A stretch of 20,317 bases of DNA from an uncultured Burkholderiales bacterium (GCA_903904635.1 CAIVDH010000024.1:1-20317); one strand, 5' to 3'; shown: positions 8,748 through 16,626, numbered from the stretch's first letter. Notes: generated by a model not told the origin, from the sequence alone. Made by a program: numbers and translations.

Positions 8748-9443
8748 CTATAGTAGGGCCCTGCACCGCCACAATGCATGACCAGATGTGTGATATTTTT
8801 CTTCAAAGGGTGTAATGGGTGTCGGTAGTGCAGTTGATTTTGTGCTGACTGATGCAATCAAATAAGGTTCACTTGCAATCGACTTCCCGGTGAGCTGCTG
8901 CAGTGCGGCCGCAAATTCATCGATATAAATTTTCCAGTTGCTACGACATTCTATGATTCCGCCTAATGCCACGAGAGTAGGAAACACGGCGTGCCCGTGC
9001 CAGCGTCTGCCGACATGTGTTTTTTTCGGCCATGGGTTTGGGTAGAGTAAGTAATGCTGCGATGGATGAATGCCGGCATCAAGTAGCAAACGCCAGAAGT
9101 CGACAACATCTGCACGCACCAGAAAAAAATTTTCTGGCCGCTTTGCTGGCCATTTAATTTGACGAGACAGCCGGTCGGCTGACTGGTCTATGCCTATGAC
9201 AAAACTTTTTGGAAATTTCTGCGCAAGATTGAGTGTGGATATGCCAACGCCGCAACAAGAATCAATAATCAAAGCTGGGCGTTTGGCAGCATCCCACATA
9301 GCAATAGCTTGTCTGTATGCCAGAAGATTAACTTCGTTAACGGGTTTTTTAAATAGCGTGGTTCTGTGGCGCTCCACCAGTATCGCCAGCTGTTCGTGCA
9401 AGTCAGTCTGGCTGCTAAATACCTGGCGGGAGTTGGCAAACAT
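8748..9443 (-). CDS. TrmB-like SAM-dependent methyltransferase
   Basis: The protein belongs to the Rossmann methyltransferases and resembles TrmB, which makes 7-methylguanosine 46 in tRNA. In the 231-residue form it shows the SAM-binding loop DSCCGVGIST (61-70), the acidic end of strand 2 in IGIDQSADRL (83-92), a TrmB-like YPNPWPKKTH segment (134-143) and a TrmB-like C-terminal TPFEEKY region (211-217). TrmB normally has PDPWPKKRH, so the Asp to Asn change and the divergent N-terminus argue for a side branch rather than the main TrmB. I chose the ATG at 9443; a TTG at 9464 adds seven residues. It lies 152 bases downstream of the DUF3567 gene and 74 bases before the amidotransferase gene. The substrate is uncertain. 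Confidence 0.75.
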   Translation of the reverse strand: MFANSRQVFSSQTDLHEQLAILVERHRTTLFKKPVNEVNLLAYRQAIAMWDAAKRPALIIDSCCGVGISTLNLAQKFPKSFVIGIDQSADRLSRQIKWPAKRPENFFLVRADVVDFWRLLLDAGIHPSQHYLLYPNPWPKKTHVGRRWHGHAVFPTLVALGGIIECRSNWKIYIDEFAAALQQLTGKSIASEPYLIASVSTKSTALPTPITPFEEKYHTSGHALWRCRALL

Positions 9444-9510
9444 AATCGTGTCGCTGCAAATCAAGAGCTGGTTTTGTCTGACTTGCAGGCAGTTAAGTTT
9501 GAGATAATCT

Positions 9511-9545
9511 GGTTGAGAGAACAGGGGTAAGTCTGTTACTCAACC
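9511..9545. repeat. Imperfect inverted repeat able to form a long hairpin
   Basis: GGTTGAG (9511-9517) is complementary to CTCAACC (9539-9545), and inside it AACAG (9520-9524) to CTGTT (9533-9537), with an internal loop of two against one bases and an eight-base tip. Neither side is followed by a run of T, so it does not look like a standard terminator. It lies in the 152-base gap between the DUF3567 gene and the methyltransferase gene and could be an operator or an RNA processing or stability element. Confidence 0.55.
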
Positions 9546-9595
9546 AGTATGGCTTGTTGTTGAATTTATTATTAACTAAGGATGCTTAAATTTTA

Positions 9596-9853
9596 TCAGT
9601 GCAGCGTAACGGGTTGCCTCATGAGCGAATCATAGTTACCAAGAAAATCATCGATTTCTTCCACGCTAGGCTGGGTTGCAATCAATTGAATGACATTCTG
9701 GCGGAACGCTTCTGCCAGCGGACCGGCAATAAAAATTTCACGTTTACCCGGTTTATCAAAAATTTCATAGCCGCCAAATTGCATGGCTTCCAAGCCGGCT
9801 TCTGCACCAAATTCAACGACGCTGTAATGCTCACTGTTATAGATCAGGTTCAT
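9596..9853 (-). CDS. DUF3567 family protein, function unknown
   Basis: I recognise this small acidic protein as DUF3567, a family I know mainly from Burkholderiales with no assigned function. The family traits are the MNLIYNSEHYSVVEF start, the GGYEIFDKPGKREIFI segment in the middle and the C-terminal EEIDDFLGNYDSLM helix. The 85-residue form starts at the ATG at 9853, five bases after a strong AAGGAG (9864-9859). A GTG two codons upstream would lie inside that ribosome binding site, so the ATG is preferred. It has no signal peptide or membrane segment. It follows the CobW-like gene by 104 bases, with an inverted repeat and possible promoter between them. Confidence 0.88.
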   Translation of the reverse strand: MNLIYNSEHYSVVEFGAEAGLEAMQFGGYEIFDKPGKREIFIAGPLAEAFRQNVIQLIATQPSVEEIDDFLGNYDSLMRQPVTLH

Positions 9854-9858
9854 GGTCA

Positions 9859-9864
9859 CTCCTT
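9859..9864 (-). promoter_or_regulatory. Strong ribosome binding site of the DUF3567 gene
   Basis: Read on the minus strand this is AAGGAG, five bases before the ATG at 9853-9851. It is one of the few good Shine-Dalgarno sequences in this window and decides between the ATG and the GTG at 9859. Confidence 0.75.
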
Positions 9865-9881
9865 AATACATAGTAAGGAAA

Positions 9882-9925
9882 TTATCTTCTGAAAGATAAG
9901 ATAGTGTCAGATCGAGTTTCTTCAA
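9882..9925 (-). promoter_or_regulatory. Possible promoter with overlapping palindrome upstream of the DUF3567 gene
   Basis: On the minus strand TTGAAG (9925-9920) and TATCTT (9903-9898) are separated by 16 bases, each matching four of six consensus bases. A perfect seven-base inverted repeat, TTATCTT (9882-9888) and AAGATAA (9893-9899) around a four-base loop, overlaps the -10 and the expected start. This could be an operator, or a weak AT-rich hairpin ending the ntrYX transcript. Both readings are tentative. Confidence 0.3.
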
Positions 9926-9957
9926 GGGGCCGAACAAAAACGCTTACCTAAATCGAT

Positions 9958-10323
9958 TCAGACCGGTAGTTCGCAATTAATATCTTCAGCTAAGTACAGT
10001 AAGTTGATGTATTGCGGATCTTGTAAAAATTTTCTAATTTCTTCCAGGTGTGTATTGCTGGCTAAACTGATATAAATTGCCTGTGGTGGTTGTCTTAGTA
10101 TGCGATTGAGGGTCACGCGCATAGTTAGATTCCCAGTGCAACATGGACAGCCTGGCGCAATACGAATTAGCTGGAAATTTTTTTGTTCTTCTATGCTTGC
10201 AAGCATAGAGCTGCTGTCTGCAATGCCTTCTAAAATCACAACTGTGTTGATGTTTTTGTTTAGTTGCGATGCAATGGCTTGCTCGCGTTCCTTGCTGCTG
10301 CGACCATAAACTAAGGTTGTCAT
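9958..10323 (-). CDS. Small CobW/COG0523-like protein with CxCC motif but no P-loop
   Basis: The 121-residue protein resembles the first half of CobW/COG0523 (G3E) GTPases, which handle metals such as zinc or cobalt. It has the characteristic GCPCC motif (58-62; Cys59, Cys61, Cys62) followed by a helix and the hydrophobic strand AIYISLAS (82-89) where family members have an IEtsGla-type segment. The N-terminal VYGRSSKER (5-13) stands where the GxxGxGKT P-loop should be, so nucleotide binding is unlikely in the usual form. The C-terminal half of CobW is absent. The ATG at 10323 overlaps the ntrX stop (ATGA), so it is probably coupled to ntrX. The ending looks natural, not frameshifted. Metal binding is an inference from the motif. 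Confidence 0.65.
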   Translation of the reverse strand: MTTLVYGRSSKEREQAIASQLNKNINTVVILEGIADSSSMLASIEEQKNFQLIRIAPGCPCCTGNLTMRVTLNRILRQPPQAIYISLASNTHLEEIRKFLQDPQYINLLYLAEDINCELPV

Positions 10324-11048
10324 TCCTGTTCTGTTTTTTTTTGCGCCTTAGGGAATTCAACACCCAGTTGTTTGAGTTTACGGTAAAGGTGCGTGCGCTC
10401 AAGACCGGTCCGCTCTGCAACGCGAGTCATGCTGCCGCCTTCTTTGATCAAATGATGTTCAAAGTAGGCGCGCTCAAATGCATCGCGTGCTTCACGCAGT
10501 GGTAGTTCGAAGGAAACTCGGAATTCATTTTCGGGGGGCGCATAGGATATTTGCTCAGCCAGTTCATTGGAAAACTCATTCGTGTCAAAGCTTGGCTGGG
10601 TTGGCGGCGCAGCTATCATGCCGTTTTCACGCATGGGATTGATACGGCCGTTAGCATTAAGCATGGCGCCACGCGCATTTTCTGGCCCGCGTGACAAACC
10701 CTGTTGCACTGTTTTTAATAATTTTTGAAGTGAGATCGGCTTTTCAAGAAAGTTCATTGCGCCGATGCGGGTTGCCTCAACGGCAGTGTCTATGGTGGCA
10801 TGACCTGACATCATAATGACGGGCATGGTCAGCAATCCGTCGCGCTGCCATTCTTTTAAAAGTGTCACGCCGTCAGTGTCCGGCATCCAAATGTCTAGCA
10901 GCACGAGATCTGGGGAGCTGGCCAGACGCATTTCTCTTGCCTGGTTTGCATGCTCTGCTGTGGTTACCACATGTCCTTCATCACCGAGTATTTCAGAAAG
11001 TAATTCCCGAATACCCATTTCATCATCAACCACCAGAATATTTGCCAT
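10320..11048 (-). CDS. ntrX: NtrX-like response regulator lacking the AAA+ domain
   Basis: This is the partner response regulator of the sensor kinase encoded just upstream. The receiver domain (about 3-120) has Asp8 and Asp9, the phosphorylation site Asp52 (LLDIWMPDTDG), Ser81 and Lys103. A low-complexity linker (about 121-175) leads to a Fis-type helix-turn-helix (about 184-228; ERTGLERTHLYRKLKQLGV). NtrX of alphaproteobacteria has a sigma-54-interacting AAA+ ATPase between these parts; here it is missing and the protein is 242 residues long. It should bind DNA but not drive sigma-54 open-complex formation. The ATG at 11048 has GAGGG seven bases upstream. It follows ntrY by 66 bases and overlaps the CobW-like gene by four. 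The ntrX name reflects pairing and the HTH similarity. Confidence 0.85.
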   Translation of the reverse strand: MANILVVDDEMGIRELLSEILGDEGHVVTTAEHANQAREMRLASSPDLVLLDIWMPDTDGVTLLKEWQRDGLLTMPVIMMSGHATIDTAVEATRIGAMNFLEKPISLQKLLKTVQQGLSRGPENARGAMLNANGRINPMRENGMIAAPPTQPSFDTNEFSNELAEQISYAPPENEFRVSFELPLREARDAFERAYFEHHLIKEGGSMTRVAERTGLERTHLYRKLKQLGVEFPKAQKKTEQE

Positions 11049-11114
11049 GTCTACCCTCTTTACGCGCAGGAACTGCCAAGCATTGTATTTTTAGCAACAA
11101 ACAATGTCAAATAC

Positions 11115-13379
11115 TTAATTGGCCAATATTTTTAATAACAAGATAGATATCCTGGCGCCACTCTGCTCTTTGCGGTTCTCGAGTTCTATGCGGCCACCGT
11201 GTTCTTCAATAATCTTCTTCACAACGGGCAAACCCAAACCAGTGCCGCGTGGTTTGGTTGTGACGTAGGGCTCAAAAGCTCTGGCAATCAGTTTCGAATC
11301 AAAGCCTGGACCATTATCGGTAATGGAAAGTCGCACAGCCGTTTTTATTGTGCCATCAGCATCCGGATAATGAATCGATTCTGTAACGAGATCGATACGT
11401 GGCGGGAAAAGGCTGGCCCGGTTTTCAGCGGTCGCGTCCTGTGCGTTCTGCAGCAGGTTATGAATCACCTGACGCAGCTGCGTCGCATCCCCTAAAATTG
11501 TGGGCAGGTTTTTTTCCAGTGAAGTTTGAATTACATGGGCTTCAATTTGGCTCATATAAAGTTCGAGAATTTCTACGATCAGTTCATTGAGATCAACCAC
11601 CTTCAGCACAGGTGCGGGTGTCTTGGCATAGTCTCTAAAATTATCAACCATCTGCTGCATGGCCGTGACTTGATTAACAATCGTGTTGGTGCCTCTCTCC
11701 AAAAGTGCAGCATCGCTGGCCTCGAGTTTGGCATGTAATTTCATTTGCAGACGCTCTGCTGAGAGCTGAATGGGTGTGAGCGGATTTTTTATCTCATGCG
11801 CCAGCCGCCTGGCAACCTCTGCCCACGCGACCGAGCGCTGCCCGGAAAGCATATCGGAAATATCATCGAATACCACCACATGCCCTATGCCAGTTCCGAC
11901 GGGGAGTCGTGAGCCGCGGGCCAGTAATGTGGTTTCACCGTTTGTGCCCTGCGTGATGTGATTGCGCTCGATTTCTATCTGCTGTTGCCAGTGCTGGTTT
12001 TGCGCGTCCAGATCTTTGGCGGCTGATTGTGCGTTTTGTTCGGAGAAGGCAGTAATAATGGGCTTAGTAAAATCATTCAATCCGGTCAGCGAGGCAAAGG
12101 CCTGGCCAAGAAAAGGTGTCAGATCATGGCGCAGTATTCTGCCTGCAGATGCATTGAACGTGACCAGCTTTAATTGATCATCCAGCACCATCACTCCGGC
12201 GGACATATTGGCCAAGACAGATTCGAGATAGGCTTTGGCGTCCTCTAATGCGAGCCGATTGCGCTCAACTGCAGCTCGCGCATCAGCCAATTGCAATGTC
12301 ATTGTGTTGAATGACTGAGTAAGCGTTCCCAGTTCATCTGAACTTGCCACAATCGGGCGCGGTGAAAGATTACCTTCAGCCACGGCTTTAGTGCCCTCAG
12401 CAAGCAGCAACAGTGGTCGAGCGAGATCAGAGGCGAGAAAAAAAGCACTGGCCATTGCTGCAAAAATTGCCAATAGCAATGTCAATGTTAGCGTGACTAA
12501 ATAAAATTTTCGTAATCCCGATCGCGCCAGCGCACGCTCCTGATATTCGCCATAAGCTGATCGTAGCGCTTCAGCATTAGCGGCCAATTGTTGTTGTACA
12601 GGCTGAATAATCTGCAGATAGCGGGGCTTGCCTCGTAAGGACAGCAGCGAGCCGTCACCACGGATTGCAACCACCACACGGAGTCGTAATGCGGTTGCGT
12701 GATCAGAATTTTTTTCCAGGATAGCAGACTCGGATTCGCCTTCAATCGCGCCGTAGCCATCCACGCCACGCGCACGGCTCAGCATGGATGCCGTAGGCAG
12801 ATCAGGCAGCAAATCTATCATGCTGCCGCTGCTGGCTATCAGCGTCCCATCGCCTGATACAACAAAAGCCTCATCGAGTTGAGCGTGCTCCAACATTCTG
12901 GGCAGCTGATTCATGACAGCACTGTCGGACATTTCAGATAATTCGCCGGCTATGTTGCGCGCCTTGGCTTTAAGATCTTGCAGAGAGGCTTCCAATGCAG
13001 AGCGGCCAAGGTTGAGGCCTGATTCCAGAGCAGATTCAACCTTGACGTTAAACCAGGATTCGATGGAGCGTGAAACAAACTGCACGGACACGAGATAAAT
13101 AACACTGCCAGGCAAAATACCTATCAATGCAAATACCAGCACCAGTTTGGCCATTAACCTTGAGCCGAACAGCCCGCGTCTGTAGCGGTTATAAAGTCGG
13201 CCAAGCAGTACACAAACTAGCGAGAAGAGCGCAATAGCAACGGTGATGTTGGCGCCGACAATCAGCGAATAATATTCGTCAAACAGCCAGGTATTTTCAG
13301 AGGCAGAGGCCAGCAAAAAAAGCAAAATGCTGACAATGGCAGCAGCGACTAGCAGCACATAGCGTAAAGCGCGTGTCAC
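11115..13379 (-). CDS. ntrY: NtrY-like membrane sensor histidine kinase
   Basis: NtrY-family kinases sense a signal, in some species nitrogen or redox state, and phosphorylate NtrX. The 754-residue protein has three N-terminal membrane helices (about 7-26, 40-62, 78-100), an extracytoplasmic region (about 101-290), a fourth helix (about 293-316), HAMP (about 317-370), PAS (about 385-510), a HisKA domain with phospho-acceptor His528 in AHEIKNPLTP, and an ATPase domain with N box NLLQNAQDAT (641-650), DNGPGF (688-693) and GTGLGLPVVKK (712-722). Start is GTG at 13379, overlapping the DUF4390 stop (GTGA), with GAAGG three bases upstream. The order rsmB-DUF4390-ntrY-ntrX is a familiar Burkholderiales arrangement. 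The signal sensed is not visible in the sequence. Confidence 0.93.
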   Translation of the reverse strand: MTRALRYVLLVAAAIVSILLFLLASASENTWLFDEYYSLIVGANITVAIALFSLVCVLLGRLYNRYRRGLFGSRLMAKLVLVFALIGILPGSVIYLVSVQFVSRSIESWFNVKVESALESGLNLGRSALEASLQDLKAKARNIAGELSEMSDSAVMNQLPRMLEHAQLDEAFVVSGDGTLIASSGSMIDLLPDLPTASMLSRARGVDGYGAIEGESESAILEKNSDHATALRLRVVVAIRGDGSLLSLRGKPRYLQIIQPVQQQLAANAEALRSAYGEYQERALARSGLRKFYLVTLTLTLLLAIFAAMASAFFLASDLARPLLLLAEGTKAVAEGNLSPRPIVASSDELGTLTQSFNTMTLQLADARAAVERNRLALEDAKAYLESVLANMSAGVMVLDDQLKLVTFNASAGRILRHDLTPFLGQAFASLTGLNDFTKPIITAFSEQNAQSAAKDLDAQNQHWQQQIEIERNHITQGTNGETTLLARGSRLPVGTGIGHVVVFDDISDMLSGQRSVAWAEVARRLAHEIKNPLTPIQLSAERLQMKLHAKLEASDAALLERGTNTIVNQVTAMQQMVDNFRDYAKTPAPVLKVVDLNELIVEILELYMSQIEAHVIQTSLEKNLPTILGDATQLRQVIHNLLQNAQDATAENRASLFPPRIDLVTESIHYPDADGTIKTAVRLSITDNGPGFDSKLIARAFEPYVTTKPRGTGLGLPVVKKIIEEHGGRIELENRKEQSGARISILLLKILAN

Positions 13380-13945
13380 TTGCCTTCAGCCTTGTACTGG
13401 AAGCGCGTCCAGCCTGATGAAAGACGCCAGTCTCCGCCACTGATGGCACTAACCTGTATGGGCTTGGGCAGCAGCGCTACATCCAGCTCCATTTGTAATG
13501 AGACCTGATAAAGTTCGCCGCGTTTCAACGCAGATAAATCTGCAATCATCCATCTGCTGGGCCGCCGCAGCAAGGCCAATACCTCTTCGAGTTTGGCAAA
13601 ATTGCGATGTAGATTGCCATCAACGGAAGCGCGATATTGTCTGGTCAGTAAGTTGTAGGAAATGCGCACAGTGCGAGTAGCACTGACCGCAGTTTCATCA
13701 AACCAGTACCAGCGTGGGCGAGTTATCTCAATCTGGGTGGTGAAATAAAGTGGAACGCCGCGCAAAAGCGCATCCTCAAGTGAGCGCGTAAGCTCCAGTG
13801 AAAATTCAGTGCGCAGCCGATAACCCTCATCAGTCGCCTCCACACTTGCTTCGATCACGTCTATACCTTCAGCCGCATGCGCAGCAAGCGGCGCCAGCGC
13901 CAGCAGTAGGGTTAACCAAATGCTAAGGATGAATCGATGAGTCAC
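13376..13945 (-). CDS. DUF4390 family exported protein
   Basis: This 189-residue protein belongs to DUF4390, found in betaproteobacteria between rsmB and ntrY, with unknown function. It begins with a signal peptide (about 1-24, hydrophobic core IWLTLLLALAPL, likely cut after AHA), so it is exported to the periplasm. The mature part looks rich in beta strands, with family features PLYFTTQIEITRPRWYWFDE (65-84) and WRLSSGWTRFQYK near the end. The start is GTG at 13945; no ATG is available nearby and the ribosome site is weak. It lies 45 bases after rsmB, and its stop overlaps the ntrY start, which suggests a link to the NtrYX system, perhaps in the periplasm. That link is an inference from gene order only. 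Confidence 0.85.
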   Translation of the reverse strand: MTHRFILSIWLTLLLALAPLAAHAAEGIDVIEASVEATDEGYRLRTEFSLELTRSLEDALLRGVPLYFTTQIEITRPRWYWFDETAVSATRTVRISYNLLTRQYRASVDGNLHRNFAKLEEVLALLRRPSRWMIADLSALKRGELYQVSLQMELDVALLPKPIQVSAISGGDWRLSSGWTRFQYKAEGK

Positions 13946-13990
13946 GCAAAATGATGGAGCAAGCTCCGAGGGAAAAGTTGATGGATAGTA

Positions 13991-15289
13991 TCAAACTGAG
14001 GGCTTTTGGAATAGCGCGTAAAACAAACCATCCTGATCACTGTCGCTGGAGGCCACAGGAAGCAGCTGGCCTGGGGCATCCAGCCGCGTTACGGCATGGC
14101 GCGCCGCGAAAGCATCGGCCTGCAAAGCCGACTCTTCTGGCCATAGCGAACAAGTTACCAGCAACAATCTGCCCCCGGGTTTTAGCAGGAGCCACAAATT
14201 ATCCAGAATCTTCGCTGACTGCCTAGCCAGTTTTGCAGAATCTTCCGGCCGGCGCAGCCAGCGTATGTCAGGATGGCGGCGCACTATACCTGAAGCTGTG
14301 CACGGAAGATCTGCCAAAATGCCATCAAAGAGATTGCCGTCCCACCATACCTGGCTGGCAGCGTCCCCAGTTTTGAGGTCTGCATGTAGTCGCAGTCGTG
14401 CAAGATTTTCTGCCACTTTTTTCAGGCGCTCTGCATCATGATCCAACGCGACCACGTCAAGCTCGGCGCACTCAAGCAAATGGCCAGTCTTGCCACCGGG
14501 CGCAGCACAGGCATCCAGTATGCGCATGCCATTTTCCAGCGCCAGTAGCGGGACAGCCAATTGTGCTGCGGCATCCTGCACCGACACCACGCCATCTGTA
14601 AACCCAGGAATGCGGCTAACCGGTACCGGTTGCGCCAGACGCACGGCTAAAGGACCAACTTGCGTACCTTGCATGTCATGCTGCGTGAGTAATTGCAGAT
14701 AATCTGCGACTGAAGATTTGCGTTGATTGACGCGTAAAGTCAGTGGTGGCGGCTTATTACCGGCGGCTAAAATTTCTTGCCATTGTTCAGGCCAAGCAGC
14801 GCTGCATTTTTTAATCCACCATTTGGGATAATTCCAGCGAGCTTCAGGATCATTTGCCAGTTGGCGTAATAAATTGTCACGCTCACGCAGAAACCGTCGC
14901 AAGATCGCATTGACCAGCCCCTTCGCGCGCCCCAGCTCCAAATCGGCATTTGCGGCGGCAACGGCCTGATCGACCACCGTATGTGCTGCATAGCTAGGCG
15001 AGCTGTCAGCCAACAAACCAAGTGCACAGCAGAGTAAAGTTTTTAGTCTGGGTTGCTGTGGCGGGTTATCTGCCAGTAAATTCAGTAGTGCCTGACTCAT
15101 GCCCCAGCTGCGCATACTGCGATAGGCGAGATCCTGTATTGCGCCGCGCGCGCCGGGCGGTGCAGCGCTAGAGGCAAAAACCATCGATAAAGCACGCGGT
15201 AATGCGGTGCCATTTTCAACGAAAGCGAGTGCATCGGCTGCGCCCAGTAAAGCAAAGCTGAGAGAGTCTGATTTTAATGAGTCTGACAA
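13991..15289 (-). CDS. rsmB: 16S rRNA (cytosine-967-C5)-methyltransferase RsmB
   Basis: RsmB (Sun, Fmu) makes 5-methylcytosine 967 in 16S rRNA using SAM. The 432-residue protein has an N-terminal NusB-like RNA-binding domain (about 10-150, with the GLVNAILRR segment) and a C-terminal Rossmann methyltransferase. Motifs are DACAAPGGKTG (259-269, SAM binding), DLPCTASGIVRRHPDIRW (327-344, Cys330) and VTCSLWPEE (378-386, catalytic Cys380). The start is TTG at 15289; no ATG or GTG lies in a suitable position (the first internal Met is residue 36), and no clear Shine-Dalgarno is seen, so the N-terminus is only fairly certain. It lies 63 bases downstream of the hydrolase gene. The htpX gene often found before rsmB in related species is not here. 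Confidence 0.95.
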   Translation of the reverse strand: MSDSLKSDSLSFALLGAADALAFVENGTALPRALSMVFASSAAPPGARGAIQDLAYRSMRSWGMSQALLNLLADNPPQQPRLKTLLCCALGLLADSSPSYAAHTVVDQAVAAANADLELGRAKGLVNAILRRFLRERDNLLRQLANDPEARWNYPKWWIKKCSAAWPEQWQEILAAGNKPPPLTLRVNQRKSSVADYLQLLTQHDMQGTQVGPLAVRLAQPVPVSRIPGFTDGVVSVQDAAAQLAVPLLALENGMRILDACAAPGGKTGHLLECAELDVVALDHDAERLKKVAENLARLRLHADLKTGDAASQVWWDGNLFDGILADLPCTASGIVRRHPDIRWLRRPEDSAKLARQSAKILDNLWLLLKPGGRLLLVTCSLWPEESALQADAFAARHAVTRLDAPGQLLPVASSDSDQDGLFYALFQKPSV

Positions 15290-15352
15290 AATAATTATGT
15301 TGATTTGAAAGTTGAAAAGAGAGATATGACGATGACTATTTTGCCAAGACCA

Positions 15353-16207
15353 TCAGATGTCTATGGAAAATTGTTCATTTAGCCACCGGCTTACGTCATT
15401 AAAAACTGCGACCGCATCGGGTTTGCTTTCATTAAAAATTTCATGATAAAGCGCGTTATACCGGTGGCGCGTCAGGATACCGGGCAAAAGTTTTCTAGCC
15501 AGTTGCTCGCTGCCATCCGGATCAACCAGATGATCATCTCCGGCAAATACCAAAAGTGTAGGCATGCGCAGTTGAGCCGCATCGCGCTGCGTAATAAAAA
15601 TTGCAGCCAGCATGGCGTTTAGCAGTCTAGCTGTGATTTTGCTGTGAACCAGCGGGTCTAGGGAATACGCTTGAATCACCTTGCTGTCATGAGAAAGATA
15701 ACGCCGTTTCAGTCCATTCGAGACCGCTACACCGGGGGCGACCGCAGTTAATATTTTTAGTAATAACTTTTGCGGGGCTGAAAGTGGCAATGCCAGTGCC
15801 GGAGAAGACAGGATCAGTCCACTTAAGGGCGCAATGCCTGCCACGGCAAATCGCGCGGCAAATAATCCACCCATGCTGTGTCCAAGTAAAAAGGGCGGGG
15901 TCTCAGGCGAATCGGCTTTGCTGCTCCAATCGCGCATGACAGCGGCGGCATCATCAAGCAGCGCAGTTTCATTCGGCACGTCACCGCGTGCGCCACCCGA
16001 CTTACCATGACCGCGATGGTCATATGCCCTGACAGCAAAACCGCGCGCGCAAAAAAATTCAGCAACATGCTGATACCGACCGCTATGCTCGCCCAGACCA
16101 TGCATGAGCAAGATACGATTACATGCACGGCCATTGGGTAAAAAATCTGTTACATGCAAAAGTATGTTGTCAGTGGTCTTAAGCGATATATGCGTGGTTG
16201 TGATCAT
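15353..16207 (-). CDS. Alpha/beta hydrolase, monoacylglycerol lipase/lysophospholipase family
   Basis: This cytoplasmic 284-residue protein belongs to the alpha/beta hydrolase branch containing monoacylglycerol lipase and PldB. The oxyanion loop HGLGEHSGRY (36-45), the DHRGHGKS segment (63-70) and the nucleophile elbow GHSMGG (109-114, Ser111) are typical. Asp229 (FAGDDHLVDP) and His255 (YHEIFNE) complete the triad. Substrates are probably monoacylglycerols or lysophospholipids, but this is a family-level inference. I chose the ATG at 16207; GGGGAG lies a few bases upstream. A TTG four codons earlier would start inside that site. The ATG overlaps the stop of the DUF1840 gene (TGATG), so the two are likely coupled. 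No signal peptide is visible. Confidence 0.9.
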   Translation of the reverse strand: MITTTHISLKTTDNILLHVTDFLPNGRACNRILLMHGLGEHSGRYQHVAEFFCARGFAVRAYDHRGHGKSGGARGDVPNETALLDDAAAVMRDWSSKADSPETPPFLLGHSMGGLFAARFAVAGIAPLSGLILSSPALALPLSAPQKLLLKILTAVAPGVAVSNGLKRRYLSHDSKVIQAYSLDPLVHSKITARLLNAMLAAIFITQRDAAQLRMPTLLVFAGDDHLVDPDGSEQLARKLLPGILTRHRYNALYHEIFNESKPDAVAVFNDVSRWLNEQFSIDI

Positions 16208-16560
16208 CAAACTCCCCAAATGACGAATTGCTTTTCCCGCTTGGCCGCGCGCAGCATCTCCAGCAAAGGAAATGCGCGTACTGCAAAGCTGACTGTCTGC
16301 TCATGTACAGTTTCGTTGTCATCTTTTGTGTGGTCTTTCGCATCAACTGACAGCGCGGTTTTTTGTTTTTTTTCTTCTGTCGTTAGTTCGCGCTTGCTTT
16401 CTGCAATTTTCGCCTCTAGCTTTGCGAGTGCATCCGGGATCTCCTCTACCGTGATGACTCCCTTGTCCGGGGACTTTTCCAGTAGATCAAATAGCGGTTG
16501 AGCATGCGTTTTGTACATGATGACATCAGCTGCAGCTTTGGATTTAAATGTAATTAGCAT
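16207..16560 (-). CDS. DUF1840 family protein, function unknown
   Basis: I recognise this as DUF1840, small proteins of betaproteobacteria and gammaproteobacteria with no known role. Family features are the MLITFKSKAAADVIMY start, the GVITVEEIPDALAKLEAKI helix (34-52) and the end FPLLEMLRAAKREKQFVIWGV (last 21 residues). The middle (about 53-85) is charged, rich in K, E and D, and probably disordered; it is the variable part of the family. It has 117 residues and no signal peptide or membrane helix. The ATG at 16560 is fixed by the conserved start, although the ribosome site is weak. Its TGA shares one base with the ATG of the hydrolase gene. Confidence 0.9.
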   Translation of the reverse strand: MLITFKSKAAADVIMYKTHAQPLFDLLEKSPDKGVITVEEIPDALAKLEAKIAESKRELTTEEKKQKTALSVDAKDHTKDDNETVHEQTVSFAVRAFPLLEMLRAAKREKQFVIWGV

Positions 16561-16626
16561 GATCGATAAATAAAAGTAATGTCACTTTAAAACGGACAGA
16601 TGAAAAACAAGAAAACGGTAGTCTGC

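Noticed and set aside
11081..11106. CATTGT and ACAATG inverted repeat between ntrY and ntrX
   Set aside because: Only six pairs with a 14-base AT-rich loop and no T run; expected by chance in such sequence.
13951..13966. GGAGCAAGCTCC palindrome between rsmB and DUF4390 genes
   Set aside because: Short stem with a tiny loop and no T run, not convincing as a terminator or operator.
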